Shown: positions 1 through 6,361 of the stretch, piece by piece
How the letters are laid out: every line of letters starts with the position of its first letter
Numbering within the stretch: the stretch's first letter is position 1
From: an uncultured bacterium
GTDB taxonomy: Bacteria; Cyanobacteriota; Vampirovibrionia; Gastranaerophilales; Gastranaerophilaceae
DNA length: 6,644 bases
Reading direction: 5' to 3'
Assembly (NCBI GenBank): GCA_900555175.1
Contig: USJT01000059.1
Coordinates: forward strand, 1-6,644
Notes under the pieces: model-generated
What the model was told of the DNA's origin: nothing
The model's input: only the letters and a program-made list of their open reading frames with translations
Databases searched by the model: none
Translations under genes and position numbers: made by a program

Positions 1-656
1 CTTTGAGTAGCAGCTGCAGCAGCTTTTGCAGCAGCTTCAGCAGCTTCACGTTCTCTTTGAGCAGTTGCCTCATCTTTTTGTGCATAAAGTTTTATAACTA
101 CATTTACAAGTAAAATTCTTTTATTTTTATTATATGGAGATATTTCAATTTTTTCTATATCAAGGAAGTGCTCATGCTTATATACTTCTCGTAAAAAGTT
201 TGCTAAACTAGAATAATTAGCAATCATTTCTGCTGAAATACGGCAAACATGATATTTAAACGGAATAAATTTTACAAAATTATCATCTTTTGGATCATAT
301 TCGTAATCTACTGAACGTACTTTTATTCTGTTATCACGAATTATCTGTAAGATTTCCGTAAATTCATCTGAAATAGCAGCCTCAGCGTCTAAACCTTCCG
401 TAATAGGTTTAAAGAATAATTTCGCAATATCAGCATCTTCTGCTTCTTGCTTCAAAGCCTCAGCTTTTAAATCCGCTAATTTTCTTTCTGCATCTGCTAA
501 AGCTGAAGATTGAGTTTTTTGATCATTTTGAATCTGCATAATTCTTTGCACTTCAGGAACAGTCTTTACTATCATCCCAATTACAGCTGCAATTGCCAAT
601 ACCAAAATTACAATAGCAAGTTGAAATTTTTTTATATATACATTGTATTTTTCCAC
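1..656 (-). CDS. pilO: PilO-like type IV pilus inner-membrane assembly protein (3' end beyond window)
   Basis: The frame is open from a GTG at 656 to the left edge, giving 218 visible residues and no stop. A short cytoplasmic N-terminus (about 1-12) is followed by one membrane helix (about 13-30, ending before K31). Next come a charged, coiled-coil-prone stretch (about 36-80, rich in Q, A, E, K) and an alpha/beta region (about 90-195), as in the ferredoxin-like periplasmic domain of PilO. Residues 196-218 are an Ala/Glu/Lys-rich tail still open at the edge. Known PilO pairs with PilN and links PilM to the secretin in the pilus alignment complex. The gene starts 40 bases after the PilM-PilN fusion gene on the same strand, so the two are very likely one operon. 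The GTG start is supported by GGGAG seven bases upstream and an in-frame TAA shortly before it. Sequence identity to PilO is weak by eye, so the call rests on architecture plus the neighbour. A GspM-like protein is the main alternative. Confidence 0.72.
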   Translation of the reverse strand, partial: MEKYNVYIKKFQLAIVILVLAIAAVIGMIVKTVPEVQRIMQIQNDQKTQSSALADAERKLADLKAEALKQEAEDADIAKLFFKPITEGLDAEAAISDEFTEILQIIRDNRIKVRSVDYEYDPKDDNFVKFIPFKYHVCRISAEMIANYSSLANFLREVYKHEHFLDIEKIEISPYNKNKRILLVNVVIKLYAQKDEATAQREREAAEAAAKAAAAATQ

Positions 657-663
657 AATTATT

Positions 664-668
664 CTCCC
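664..668 (-). promoter_or_regulatory. Ribosome binding site fixing the GTG start of pilO
   Basis: On the minus strand GGGAG lies seven bases before GTG at 656. No ATG in this frame offers a better start before the membrane helix, so this site decides the start codon. Confidence 0.7.
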
Positions 669-696
669 AGTAGTTTAGCTGTTTAAATCAGATATT

Positions 697-2370
697 TTAC
701 TTCTTTTCCTCTTTTTTGTCAGTATTATTTCCACTTGCTTCTTTTGCTTTGTCAGCAAGAGCTTTTGCCAAATTATTCAATTCTGTATCTGACATATTTG
801 TTATTTCAAATTCATAATCACTAGGGCTGTTTACATCTATAGTAACAGCATCGTCAACAGAATTAGATTTCATTTGAAGTTTTTGAAGTCTTAATTGAGT
901 GCTAATTAATGAATCCTTCATGTTTTTGAAGAATATATAAACATCTTCAACATTTTTTGATTCACCTTTAATATCAAATTTCCCATCATCTTTTGCAGCA
1001 AAATAAGTTAACCACAAGTTTTTAGGAACGGATTCACCCAAAGCAGTATAACCAATTAATTTTGAGCGATTATTTGACATAACAGTCTCAATTTCTTTAT
1101 TTACATCAAAATCATTTGATTTATTTTGCTCATCTTGGATTCGTTTAATTTCAGCATTGGTCTGATCCAATCTTGAATTTATATCATCAAGCTGCGCTTG
1201 TTTTTGTTGGGCAATCATCGGGATTCCGACAAATGCACCGCCAAAAGGCAATAATAAAATTATAGCTATTACAACAGCCAAATTTCTTGCAGCATTAGGA
1301 GAAATATCAAATTCTTTAGACCCTAAAACTACATGAACAGGCTCATTCGGGTCATCCTGCAAGCCTTCAGAACCTGCACTTGTTACCATAAAATTAAATT
1401 TTACAGGTAAAGCAGTAACATTGCCCGTTGCAACACCAATTGCTTCTAATGAAATTTTATGTGCAGTTTCTTCTAAAACTTCCAAACTTACAGGAATAAA
1501 GTCTTGTTTTTTAAAGCTGTTATTTTCAAGATAAGTTACAACACTTTCAGTCTGCAATCTTTTTGATAACAATTCTGCACTAACCATATCGGTTTCAGAG
1601 ATTATGTATAAATGGCTTGCGGGATAACTCATTAGAGTAATTTGAGCAGAAGCATTTATCGCATTATAAATTTCATCACCTTCAAAAGATTTAATAGCCA
1701 AAGGTTCATCATAATAATCAACAATCGTTTTGCCAATCATTGAGCAAATAGAATATCCGCTTGGAGTTACAAGCATCAAGTTCCAAGAAACATTATCCTT
1801 CATCTGTTCTTGAGCCAAGCCTGCAAAAGCAAGAGCCTTCAATACAGATGTAAGAGAAACTTCAACTCCTACTAATGTAATACCTAACTCATTAAGAGCA
1901 CCTTTTATATCTTCAATAACCTTTTTTTGAACAGCAGAATAAAAAAGTTTTCTTGAATCCCCTGATTGAACATTATTTGAATCGCACCAACTTACAACAG
2001 GTTCAAATCTTTTAAATATATAAGCTTGTTCAACTTCAGAAGTTAAAGCCTCTTGTATTGCATCATCACCTAAAAGCAAAGGTAATTCTTTACTGCCAAA
2101 TAGAACCAACGGCAAATTCAATACGACATTAGATTTCAAACTTATTTTTAATTCCTCAAACATCTCTGAAACCGCAAATTTAAATGCGTCAATGTCTGAA
2201 ATTTCTCTTAAAGATTCATTATATTCAAGCGGGCGATACGAATAATTTTTAACAGTACGGCCTTGTACATCAAGTTGAATCAGTTCTAAGCCAACGCCAG
2301 GAGTAACGGAAAGATATACTGCTTCTTTACGCCCTACTCCCAACTGTGATAAAATGCTGTTTAAATCCAT
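697..2370 (-). CDS. PilM-PilN fusion protein (GspL-like architecture), type IV pilus assembly
   Basis: This 557-residue protein looks like PilM and PilN in one chain. Residues about 15-345 fit a cytoplasmic actin-like (PilM/SHS2) fold: beta-rich N-terminus, VVLNLPLVLF at 82-91, and a helix-strand pattern to VVLGSKEF. One membrane helix follows at about 363-387, then a coiled coil (about 388-416, Q/D/N/K-rich). A PilN-type domain spans about 430-525, with the hallmark VPKNLWLTYF at 448-457, DIKGES at 466-471 and a helix with FFKNMKDS at 480-487. The C-terminus (about 540-557) is a charged Lys/Glu tail. PilM and PilN are normally separate proteins that bind through the PilN N-terminus; here that contact would be covalent, as in GspL. 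The usual PilM N-terminal phosphate motif (LDIGSSSVK type) is not visible; SVTPGVGLEL stands at about the expected place. The gene is first in an operon with the PilO-like gene. The ATG at 2370 has only a weak A/G-rich ribosome site. Confidence 0.78.
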   Translation of the reverse strand: MDLNSILSQLGVGRKEAVYLSVTPGVGLELIQLDVQGRTVKNYSYRPLEYNESLREISDIDAFKFAVSEMFEELKISLKSNVVLNLPLVLFGSKELPLLLGDDAIQEALTSEVEQAYIFKRFEPVVSWCDSNNVQSGDSRKLFYSAVQKKVIEDIKGALNELGITLVGVEVSLTSVLKALAFAGLAQEQMKDNVSWNLMLVTPSGYSICSMIGKTIVDYYDEPLAIKSFEGDEIYNAINASAQITLMSYPASHLYIISETDMVSAELLSKRLQTESVVTYLENNSFKKQDFIPVSLEVLEETAHKISLEAIGVATGNVTALPVKFNFMVTSAGSEGLQDDPNEPVHVVLGSKEFDISPNAARNLAVVIAIILLLPFGGAFVGIPMIAQQKQAQLDDINSRLDQTNAEIKRIQDEQNKSNDFDVNKEIETVMSNNRSKLIGYTALGESVPKNLWLTYFAAKDDGKFDIKGESKNVEDVYIFFKNMKDSLISTQLRLQKLQMKSNSVDDAVTIDVNSPSDYEFEITNMSDTELNNLAKALADKAKEASGNNTDKKEEKK

Positions 2371-2394
2371 AATTATATCTTTTTCTTATACTTA

Positions 2395-2423
2395 TTTACT
2401 CACTTACATTTTTATTATACAAT
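2395..2423 (+). promoter_or_regulatory. Candidate promoter of the nadA operon
   Basis: TTTACT (2395-2400) and TACAAT (2418-2423) are separated by 17 bases, four and five matches to the sigma-70 hexamers. This would put transcription start near 2430 and leave a leader of about 55 bases before nadA. The region is very AT-rich, so chance matches are likely. The -10 overlaps that of the opposing promoter. Confidence 0.4.
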
Positions 2424-2443
2424 ATATTTTATAAAGTTCGCAA
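2414..2443 (-). promoter_or_regulatory. Candidate promoter of the pilus operon
   Basis: Read on the minus strand, TTGCGA (2443-2438) is followed after 18 bases by a perfect TATAAT (2419-2414). The predicted start is near 2407, leaving a leader of about 36 bases before the ATG at 2370. The perfect -10 makes this the better-supported promoter of this divergent intergenic region. Confidence 0.55.
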
Positions 2444-2485
2444 ATTTAACATAAATTTACACTAAATGTAGGAGACACTACCCTG

Positions 2486-3397
2486 ATGAAAGAGCTTATT
2501 AAAGAAATTAATAAACTAAAACAAGCGAAAAAAGCTGTAATACTTGCACATTGCTACCAAAATGTTGAGATAGATGAAGTCGCAGATTATATTGGCGATT
2601 CTCTATACTTAAGTCAAATGGCTGCTAAAACTGATGCAGATATAATAATTTTTGCAGGAGTATATTTTATGGCTCAAACTGCCAAAATTCTTAATCCGAA
2701 TAAAAAAGTTATTCTGCCAAATCTTAAAGCAGGCTGCGCAATGGCTGATATGGTAAACTTACAACAATTAAGAGAATTTAAAAGCAAATACCCGAATATT
2801 CCGACAGTATGCTATATAAATTCAACAGCAGAAGTTAAATCAGAATGCGATATTTGTTGCACAAGTTCAAATGCCGTACAAATTGTAAAAAGCTTAAACG
2901 CTCCAAAAGTATTATTTTTACCCGATAAAAATCTCGGCAGATGGGTTGAAAAAGAATTAGGAAATGTGGAAGTAATAACCTATGACGGATATTGTCCGAT
3001 ACATAACAAAATGAAAACAGCAAGCATGGCAGAAACTAAAAAACAATACCCGAATGCTCTTGTTCTTGCACACCCTGAATGTCCTGAAGAATTTTCATCT
3101 AAAGCGGATTATGTCGGAAGCACATCAGGAATTATGAATTATGTTAAAAACAGCGATAAAAAAGAATTTATTATTGCAACAGAAAAAGGTGTTCTTGACA
3201 GGTTAAAAAGAGATTATCCCGACAAAAAATTCTACGATATCGACAACAAACCTTCAATTTGTCAGAGCATGAAATTGAATACAATAGATGATATATATAA
3301 TGCTTTATTAAATGAAGCTCCTGAAATCGAGGTAGATAAAGAAATTTCTGAAAAAGCTCTAAAATGTATAGAAAGAATGCTTGAAGTATCAAAATAA
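2486..3397 (+). CDS. nadA: Quinolinate synthase NadA
   Basis: NadA condenses iminoaspartate with dihydroxyacetone phosphate to quinolinate, a step in de novo NAD synthesis, using an oxygen-sensitive [4Fe-4S] cluster. At 303 residues it is the compact single-chain type, close in size to the Thermotoga enzyme. The three expected cluster ligands are visible as C84 (AGCAMAD), C170 (GYCPIH) and C259 (ICQSMK). Family signatures are AHCYQ at 21-25, GDSLYLS at 37-43, GVYFMAQTAKIL at 58-69, DICCTSSNA at 122-130, HPEC at 196-199, GSTSG at 211-215 and ATEKG at 231-235. The start is supported by AGGAG at 2470-2474, 11 bases before the ATG, a slightly long spacing. It heads a plus-strand cluster and is followed after 12 bases by the methyltransferase gene. 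NadB and NadC are not in the window, so the rest of the pathway must lie elsewhere or differ. Confidence 0.96.
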   Translation: MKELIKEINKLKQAKKAVILAHCYQNVEIDEVADYIGDSLYLSQMAAKTDADIIIFAGVYFMAQTAKILNPNKKVILPNLKAGCAMADMVNLQQLREFKSKYPNIPTVCYINSTAEVKSECDICCTSSNAVQIVKSLNAPKVLFLPDKNLGRWVEKELGNVEVITYDGYCPIHNKMKTASMAETKKQYPNALVLAHPECPEEFSSKADYVGSTSGIMNYVKNSDKKEFIIATEKGVLDRLKRDYPDKKFYDIDNKPSICQSMKLNTIDDIYNALLNEAPEIEVDKEISEKALKCIERMLEVSK

Positions 3398-3409
3398 AAA
3401 AGGTGAAAA

Positions 3410-4144
3410 ATGGATGATATAATTTTTGGCAAAAATGCTATAACAGAAGCTCTAATTAGTGGAGAACGAGAAATCAATAAGATTTTAATTTCAAAAAATA
3501 TCCACTCAGATTCCAAACTCAACAAAATAAAAGAACTTGCCAAAGAACGTGGAATTGTATTCCAATTTGTAGCAAAAGAGAAATTTTTACCTTATGCACA
3601 ATACAATCATCAAGGAATTATCGCCCAAATATCACCTATCAGATATAAAGATTTGGATGAATTTTTGGAAGAAAAACATGAAAACGACTCCGTAGTAATT
3701 TTAGACGGAGTTGAAGATTCGCATAATTTAGGAGCGATTATAAGAACATGTGTTTGCGCAGGGGTTTCAGGAATTATTATCCCATCAAGACGCAATGTTC
3801 AAGTTAACGCAACTGTTGAAAAAACAAGTGCAGGAGCAATTAATCATATTCCTATTATTAAAGTTAACAGCCTTGTAAATGCTGTACAAAAATTAAAAAA
3901 TTCCGACTGGTGGGTAGTTGCAACTGACGCTAGTGCAAAAGATAATTATTATGATATAAAATATAATGACATGAATTTTGCACTCATTATGGGAGCTGAA
4001 CATGCAGGAGTTTCAAAATCTCTTTTGAAAGCATCAGATTTCATTGTAAAAATCACTATGTTAAAGGAATTTAATTCTTTAAATGTTTCCAATGCTCTAA
4101 GTGCAATAATTTTTGAAACAGTTAGACAAAAATTAAAAAATTAA
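3410..4144 (+). CDS. rlmB: TrmH/SpoU-family RNA 2'-O-ribose methyltransferase, RlmB-like
   Basis: This 244-residue protein has the two-part layout of RlmB, which methylates the 2'-OH of G2251 (E. coli numbering) in 23S rRNA with S-adenosylmethionine. A substrate-binding N-domain (about 3-75) opens with IIFGKNAITEAL at 4-15 and contains the typical NHQGIIAQ at 66-73. The SPOUT knotted catalytic domain (about 93-242) has motif 1 LDGVEDSHNLGAIIRT (98-113, with N106 and R112), motif 2 IMGAEHAGVS (193-202, with E197) and motif 3 FNSLNVSNALSAI (221-233, with N225). S104 sits where most members have Pro, and H198 where many have Gly. The start ATG has AAGGTGA close upstream and lies 12 bases after nadA, so the two are co-transcribed. 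Family membership is certain; the exact substrate could instead be another rRNA or tRNA site. Confidence 0.88.
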   Translation: MDDIIFGKNAITEALISGEREINKILISKNIHSDSKLNKIKELAKERGIVFQFVAKEKFLPYAQYNHQGIIAQISPIRYKDLDEFLEEKHENDSVVILDGVEDSHNLGAIIRTCVCAGVSGIIIPSRRNVQVNATVEKTSAGAINHIPIIKVNSLVNAVQKLKNSDWWVVATDASAKDNYYDIKYNDMNFALIMGAEHAGVSKSLLKASDFIVKITMLKEFNSLNVSNALSAIIFETVRQKLKN

Positions 4145-4151
4145 CTATAAT
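4123..4151 (+). promoter_or_regulatory. Internal promoter of the sigma factor gene
   Basis: TAGACA (4123-4128, five of six) and a perfect TATAAT (4146-4151) are exactly 17 bases apart. The -35 and most of the spacer lie inside the 3' end of the methyltransferase gene. Predicted transcription start is near 4158, giving a leader of about 34 bases with AGGAG at 4181-4185, six bases before the ATG. It is the best match to a housekeeping promoter that I found in the window. Confidence 0.65.
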
Positions 4152-4191
4152 AAACTTATTAAAAACAATATTTGCATCACAGGAGAGAGAA

Positions 4192-5190
4192 ATGAAAAAA
4201 GAACTTGAGAAATACGGTATATTATCTGAGGATATTTCAGACGAAGATGTCAATTTTCATGAATTGGAAATGCCGGAAGATGATGATGACGTTTTAGAAT
4301 CAGTTGAAGATCCCAAAGTTCAAGAAAGTCTGTCAACAGTAAACTCTGATGACAGTGTCAGAATTTATCTCCAACAAATCGGAAAAATTCCTCTATTATC
4401 CGCAGAACAAGAGCATGATTTAGCAAAAAAAATATACGAAGATCATGATGATTTTTCAAAGAATTTATTAGTTAATGCGAATTTAAGACTTGTTGTCAGC
4501 ATCGCAAAAAAATATATCGGCAGAGGTCTTTCATTTCTTGATTTAATCCAGGAAGGAAACATGGGCTTGATGAAAGCTGCAGGAAGATTTGACTATACAA
4601 AAGGTCATAAATTCTCCACATACGCAACTTGGTGGATTCAACAGTCAATAAGCCGTGCAATTGCCGATAAAGCAAGAATTATAAGACTTCCGATACACAT
4701 GATTGAATCTTTAGGCAAAATTCGCCGTGCAACAATTGATTTGACAACAGAACTCGGGCACACCCCGACAAAACAAGAAATTGCATACAGACTTGGAGTT
4801 CCTGTTACAAAATTAACCCAAATTATAAAATCAGCTCAATCAACTATTAGTATGGAAACCCCTGCAAATTCATCTGAAGATTCATCAAAAATTGCGGATT
4901 TTATAGTTGATGAAACCTCAATAACTCCTGACAGCAGAGTTTCTCAAGAAAATCTTTTTGAAGATATTAGAAAAATGCTCAACCAACTAAGCCCAAAAGA
5001 ACGAGATGTATTAATCTTACGCTACGGGCTTGACAGCAACGGAAATAAAAAAACTCTTGATGAAATCGGTTCACAATACGGAGTTTCAAGAGAACGTATC
5101 AGACAAATTGAAAACAGAGCGATTGCAAAACTCAAAAAACTTTGTAAAAACAAAAAACTTGCAGTCGGTTTAAAAAATTATTTTGGATAA
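4192..5190 (+). CDS. rpoD: RNA polymerase sigma factor, RpoD/SigA family
   Basis: This is a 332-residue sigma-70 family factor that directs RNA polymerase to -10/-35 promoters. Residues 1-50 are short and acidic, with a DDDD run near 30-33. Region 1.2 follows at about 52-86 (DSVRIYLQQIGKIPLLSAEQ). Region 2 (about 91-161) includes NLRLVVSIAKKYIGRGL and DLIQEGNMGLMKA for core binding, then FSTYATWWIQQSISRAIAD for -10 melting and recognition. Region 3 is about 162-250. Region 4 (about 264-320) has the -35 helix-turn-helix, TLDEIGSQYGVSRERIRQIENRA. There is no insertion between regions 1.2 and 2, and no recognisable full region 1.1. Region 2.4 is almost identical to primary sigma factors, so this could be the primary factor or a close group 2 paralogue. 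It lies 47 bases after rlmB, has its own promoter and a good ribosome site, and ends just before a strong terminator. Confidence 0.93.
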   Translation: MKKELEKYGILSEDISDEDVNFHELEMPEDDDDVLESVEDPKVQESLSTVNSDDSVRIYLQQIGKIPLLSAEQEHDLAKKIYEDHDDFSKNLLVNANLRLVVSIAKKYIGRGLSFLDLIQEGNMGLMKAAGRFDYTKGHKFSTYATWWIQQSISRAIADKARIIRLPIHMIESLGKIRRATIDLTTELGHTPTKQEIAYRLGVPVTKLTQIIKSAQSTISMETPANSSEDSSKIADFIVDETSITPDSRVSQENLFEDIRKMLNQLSPKERDVLILRYGLDSNGNKKTLDEIGSQYGVSRERIRQIENRAIAKLKKLCKNKKLAVGLKNYFG

Positions 5191-5191
5191 T

Positions 5192-5230
5192 AAAAAAAAA
5201 AGGAGATTTTCAAAAATCTCCTTTTTTATT
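5192..5230. terminator. Bidirectional intrinsic terminator between rpoD and aroF
   Basis: A perfect inverted repeat (AGGAGATTTT at 5201-5210, AAAATCTCCT at 5213-5222) folds into a hairpin with a GGAGATTT stem and a TCAA loop. It is flanked by nine A (5192-5200) and followed by six T (5222-5227). Read on either strand it is a stem followed by a T-tract, the longer tract serving aroF. It begins two bases after the rpoD stop and ends 13 bases before the aroF stop, so it fits both convergent genes. Confidence 0.92.
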
Positions 5231-5243
5231 ATTTTATTTAAGT

Positions 5244-6293
5244 TTAATTTACATCAGCTGATAAACAATTTTTCTCATAATGTAAACTTTCGGCAAATCG
5301 ATTAATCCTTCCCATAACCTCTTTGAACATTGGGATAGGCAAGCTTTGTTTACCGTCAGACAATGCATTTTCAGGATCATGGTGAACTTCCATCATAACC
5401 CCGTCTGCACCAACTACCAGACCTGCCTTTGCCATAGGTTCAATTAAATATCTCTGACCTGTTCCATGGCTAGGATCAACGATTATTGGAAGATGTGAAT
5501 ATTTTTTAATAACAGGAATTGATGCAATATCCATAACGTTACGGGTAAAAGCACTATCAAAACTTCTTATACCTCTTTCACAAAGAATTACATTCGGATT
5601 TCCGTTATACAAAATATGTTCTGCAGCAAGCAAAAATTCTCTAATTGTACTTGCCAAGCCGCGTTTCAAAATTACAGGCTTTTGACATCTACCAACGGCA
5701 TGAAGCAATTTGAAGTTCTGAACATTTCTTGCCCCGATTTGCAATACATCAACGTATTCACACATCATATCCAAATCAGCGGCATCCATAACTTCAGAAA
5801 CTGTTAACAAACCTGTTTCTTCACTTGCTCTTTTCAAATATTTTAACGCTTTTTCTCCATAACCTTGAAAATCATAAGGAGAAGTTCTTGGCTTAAATGC
5901 ACCGCCTCGTAAAAATTGACAACCCATTTCTTTAGCGGCAAGAGCAACCTTTATAAGTCCGTCATAGTCTTCTTCAACAGAGCATGGACCAACCATAAAA
6001 ACAGGTTTGTTATTTCCACCAATCTTAACTCCATTTGCAAATTCAATAACAGTATCTTCAGGCTTTCTATCTCTTGAAGCTAATCTGAAAGGTTCACGAA
6101 TTACATTAACCTCTTTTACGCCTTCAAATGCTGAAACACGTCCTGGGGTAACTGTTGTTTTATCCCCGATTGCATCTATTACACTATGAATTTGTCCTTG
6201 GTTAAATCTTATATCGAAGCCGTTGTCTTTTAAAAAATCTATAACTCTTTGAATTTGAACTTTGGTAGCGTTACGCTCCATTATTATAATCAT
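5244..6293 (-). CDS. aroF: 3-deoxy-7-phosphoheptulonate (DAHP) synthase, class I beta with N-terminal ACT-like domain
   Basis: It joins phosphoenolpyruvate and erythrose 4-phosphate to DAHP, committing carbon to chorismate and aromatic amino acids in the cytoplasm. From the ATG at 6293 it has 349 residues, near the Thermotoga maritima enzyme. Residues 1-70 form a ferredoxin/ACT-like domain, which in that enzyme mediates feedback inhibition by Tyr/Phe. The TIM barrel (about 85-340) shows GPCSVE at 102-107, GGAFKPRTSPY at 130-140, QIGARN at 185-190, KRGLAST at 210-216, CERGIRSF at 238-245 and DPSHGTG at 273-279. Expected metal ligands are C104, H276, E302 and D313. A longer reading from GTG at 6341 would start inside the candidate promoter; the ATG at 6293 has AGGAGA seven bases upstream and matches the family N-terminus, so I chose it. 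No other aromatic-pathway gene is adjacent. It ends at the shared terminator. Confidence 0.95.
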   Translation of the reverse strand: MIIIMERNATKVQIQRVIDFLKDNGFDIRFNQGQIHSVIDAIGDKTTVTPGRVSAFEGVKEVNVIREPFRLASRDRKPEDTVIEFANGVKIGGNNKPVFMVGPCSVEEDYDGLIKVALAAKEMGCQFLRGGAFKPRTSPYDFQGYGEKALKYLKRASEETGLLTVSEVMDAADLDMMCEYVDVLQIGARNVQNFKLLHAVGRCQKPVILKRGLASTIREFLLAAEHILYNGNPNVILCERGIRSFDSAFTRNVMDIASIPVIKKYSHLPIIVDPSHGTGQRYLIEPMAKAGLVVGADGVMMEVHHDPENALSDGKQSLPIPMFKEVMGRINRFAESLHYEKNCLSADVN

Positions 6294-6300
6294 AGCTTTT

Positions 6301-6306
6301 TCTCCT
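6301..6306 (-). promoter_or_regulatory. Ribosome binding site fixing the ATG start of aroF
   Basis: On the minus strand AGGAGA lies seven bases before the ATG at 6293. It excludes the upstream in-frame GTG at 6341 as the likely start. Confidence 0.8.
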
Positions 6307-6331
6307 ATACGTATATATTCCGGCAAAAATA

Positions 6332-6360
6332 AGTGTAGCACGAACGATATATAATAACAA
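6332..6360 (-). promoter_or_regulatory. Candidate promoter of aroF
   Basis: On the minus strand TTGTTA (6360-6355) and TACACT (6337-6332) are 17 bases apart, four matches each, and TGC just before the -10 gives an extended -10. Predicted start is near 6325, leaving a leader of about 30 bases. It begins directly after the stop codon of the upstream TPR gene. No terminator is visible between the genes, so read-through from upstream is also possible. Confidence 0.5.
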
Positions 6361-6361
6361 A

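Noticed and set aside
8..52. Possible tandem trinucleotide repeat or CRISPR-like array
   Set aside because: The pattern is Ala codons (GCT/GCA) within an open reading frame, with no spacers or fixed unit.
2372..2377. Perfect TATAAT on the minus strand one base before the pilus operon ATG
   Set aside because: A promoter here would start transcription inside the coding region, after the start codon; it is a chance match in AT-rich DNA.
2835..3795. Several open frames of 61-93 codons on the minus strand opposite nadA and rlmB
   Set aside because: They overlap strongly supported genes, have no ribosome sites or recognisable domains, and their composition is that of an antisense reading of AT-rich coding DNA.
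5616..6189. Two plus-strand open frames of about 60 codons inside aroF
   Set aside because: They are antisense to a clearly conserved DAHP synthase and show no domain or start signal.
6294..6341. N-terminal extension of aroF from GTG at 6341
   Set aside because: It overlaps the -10 region, has no ribosome site and does not match the family N-terminus, whereas the ATG at 6293 does.
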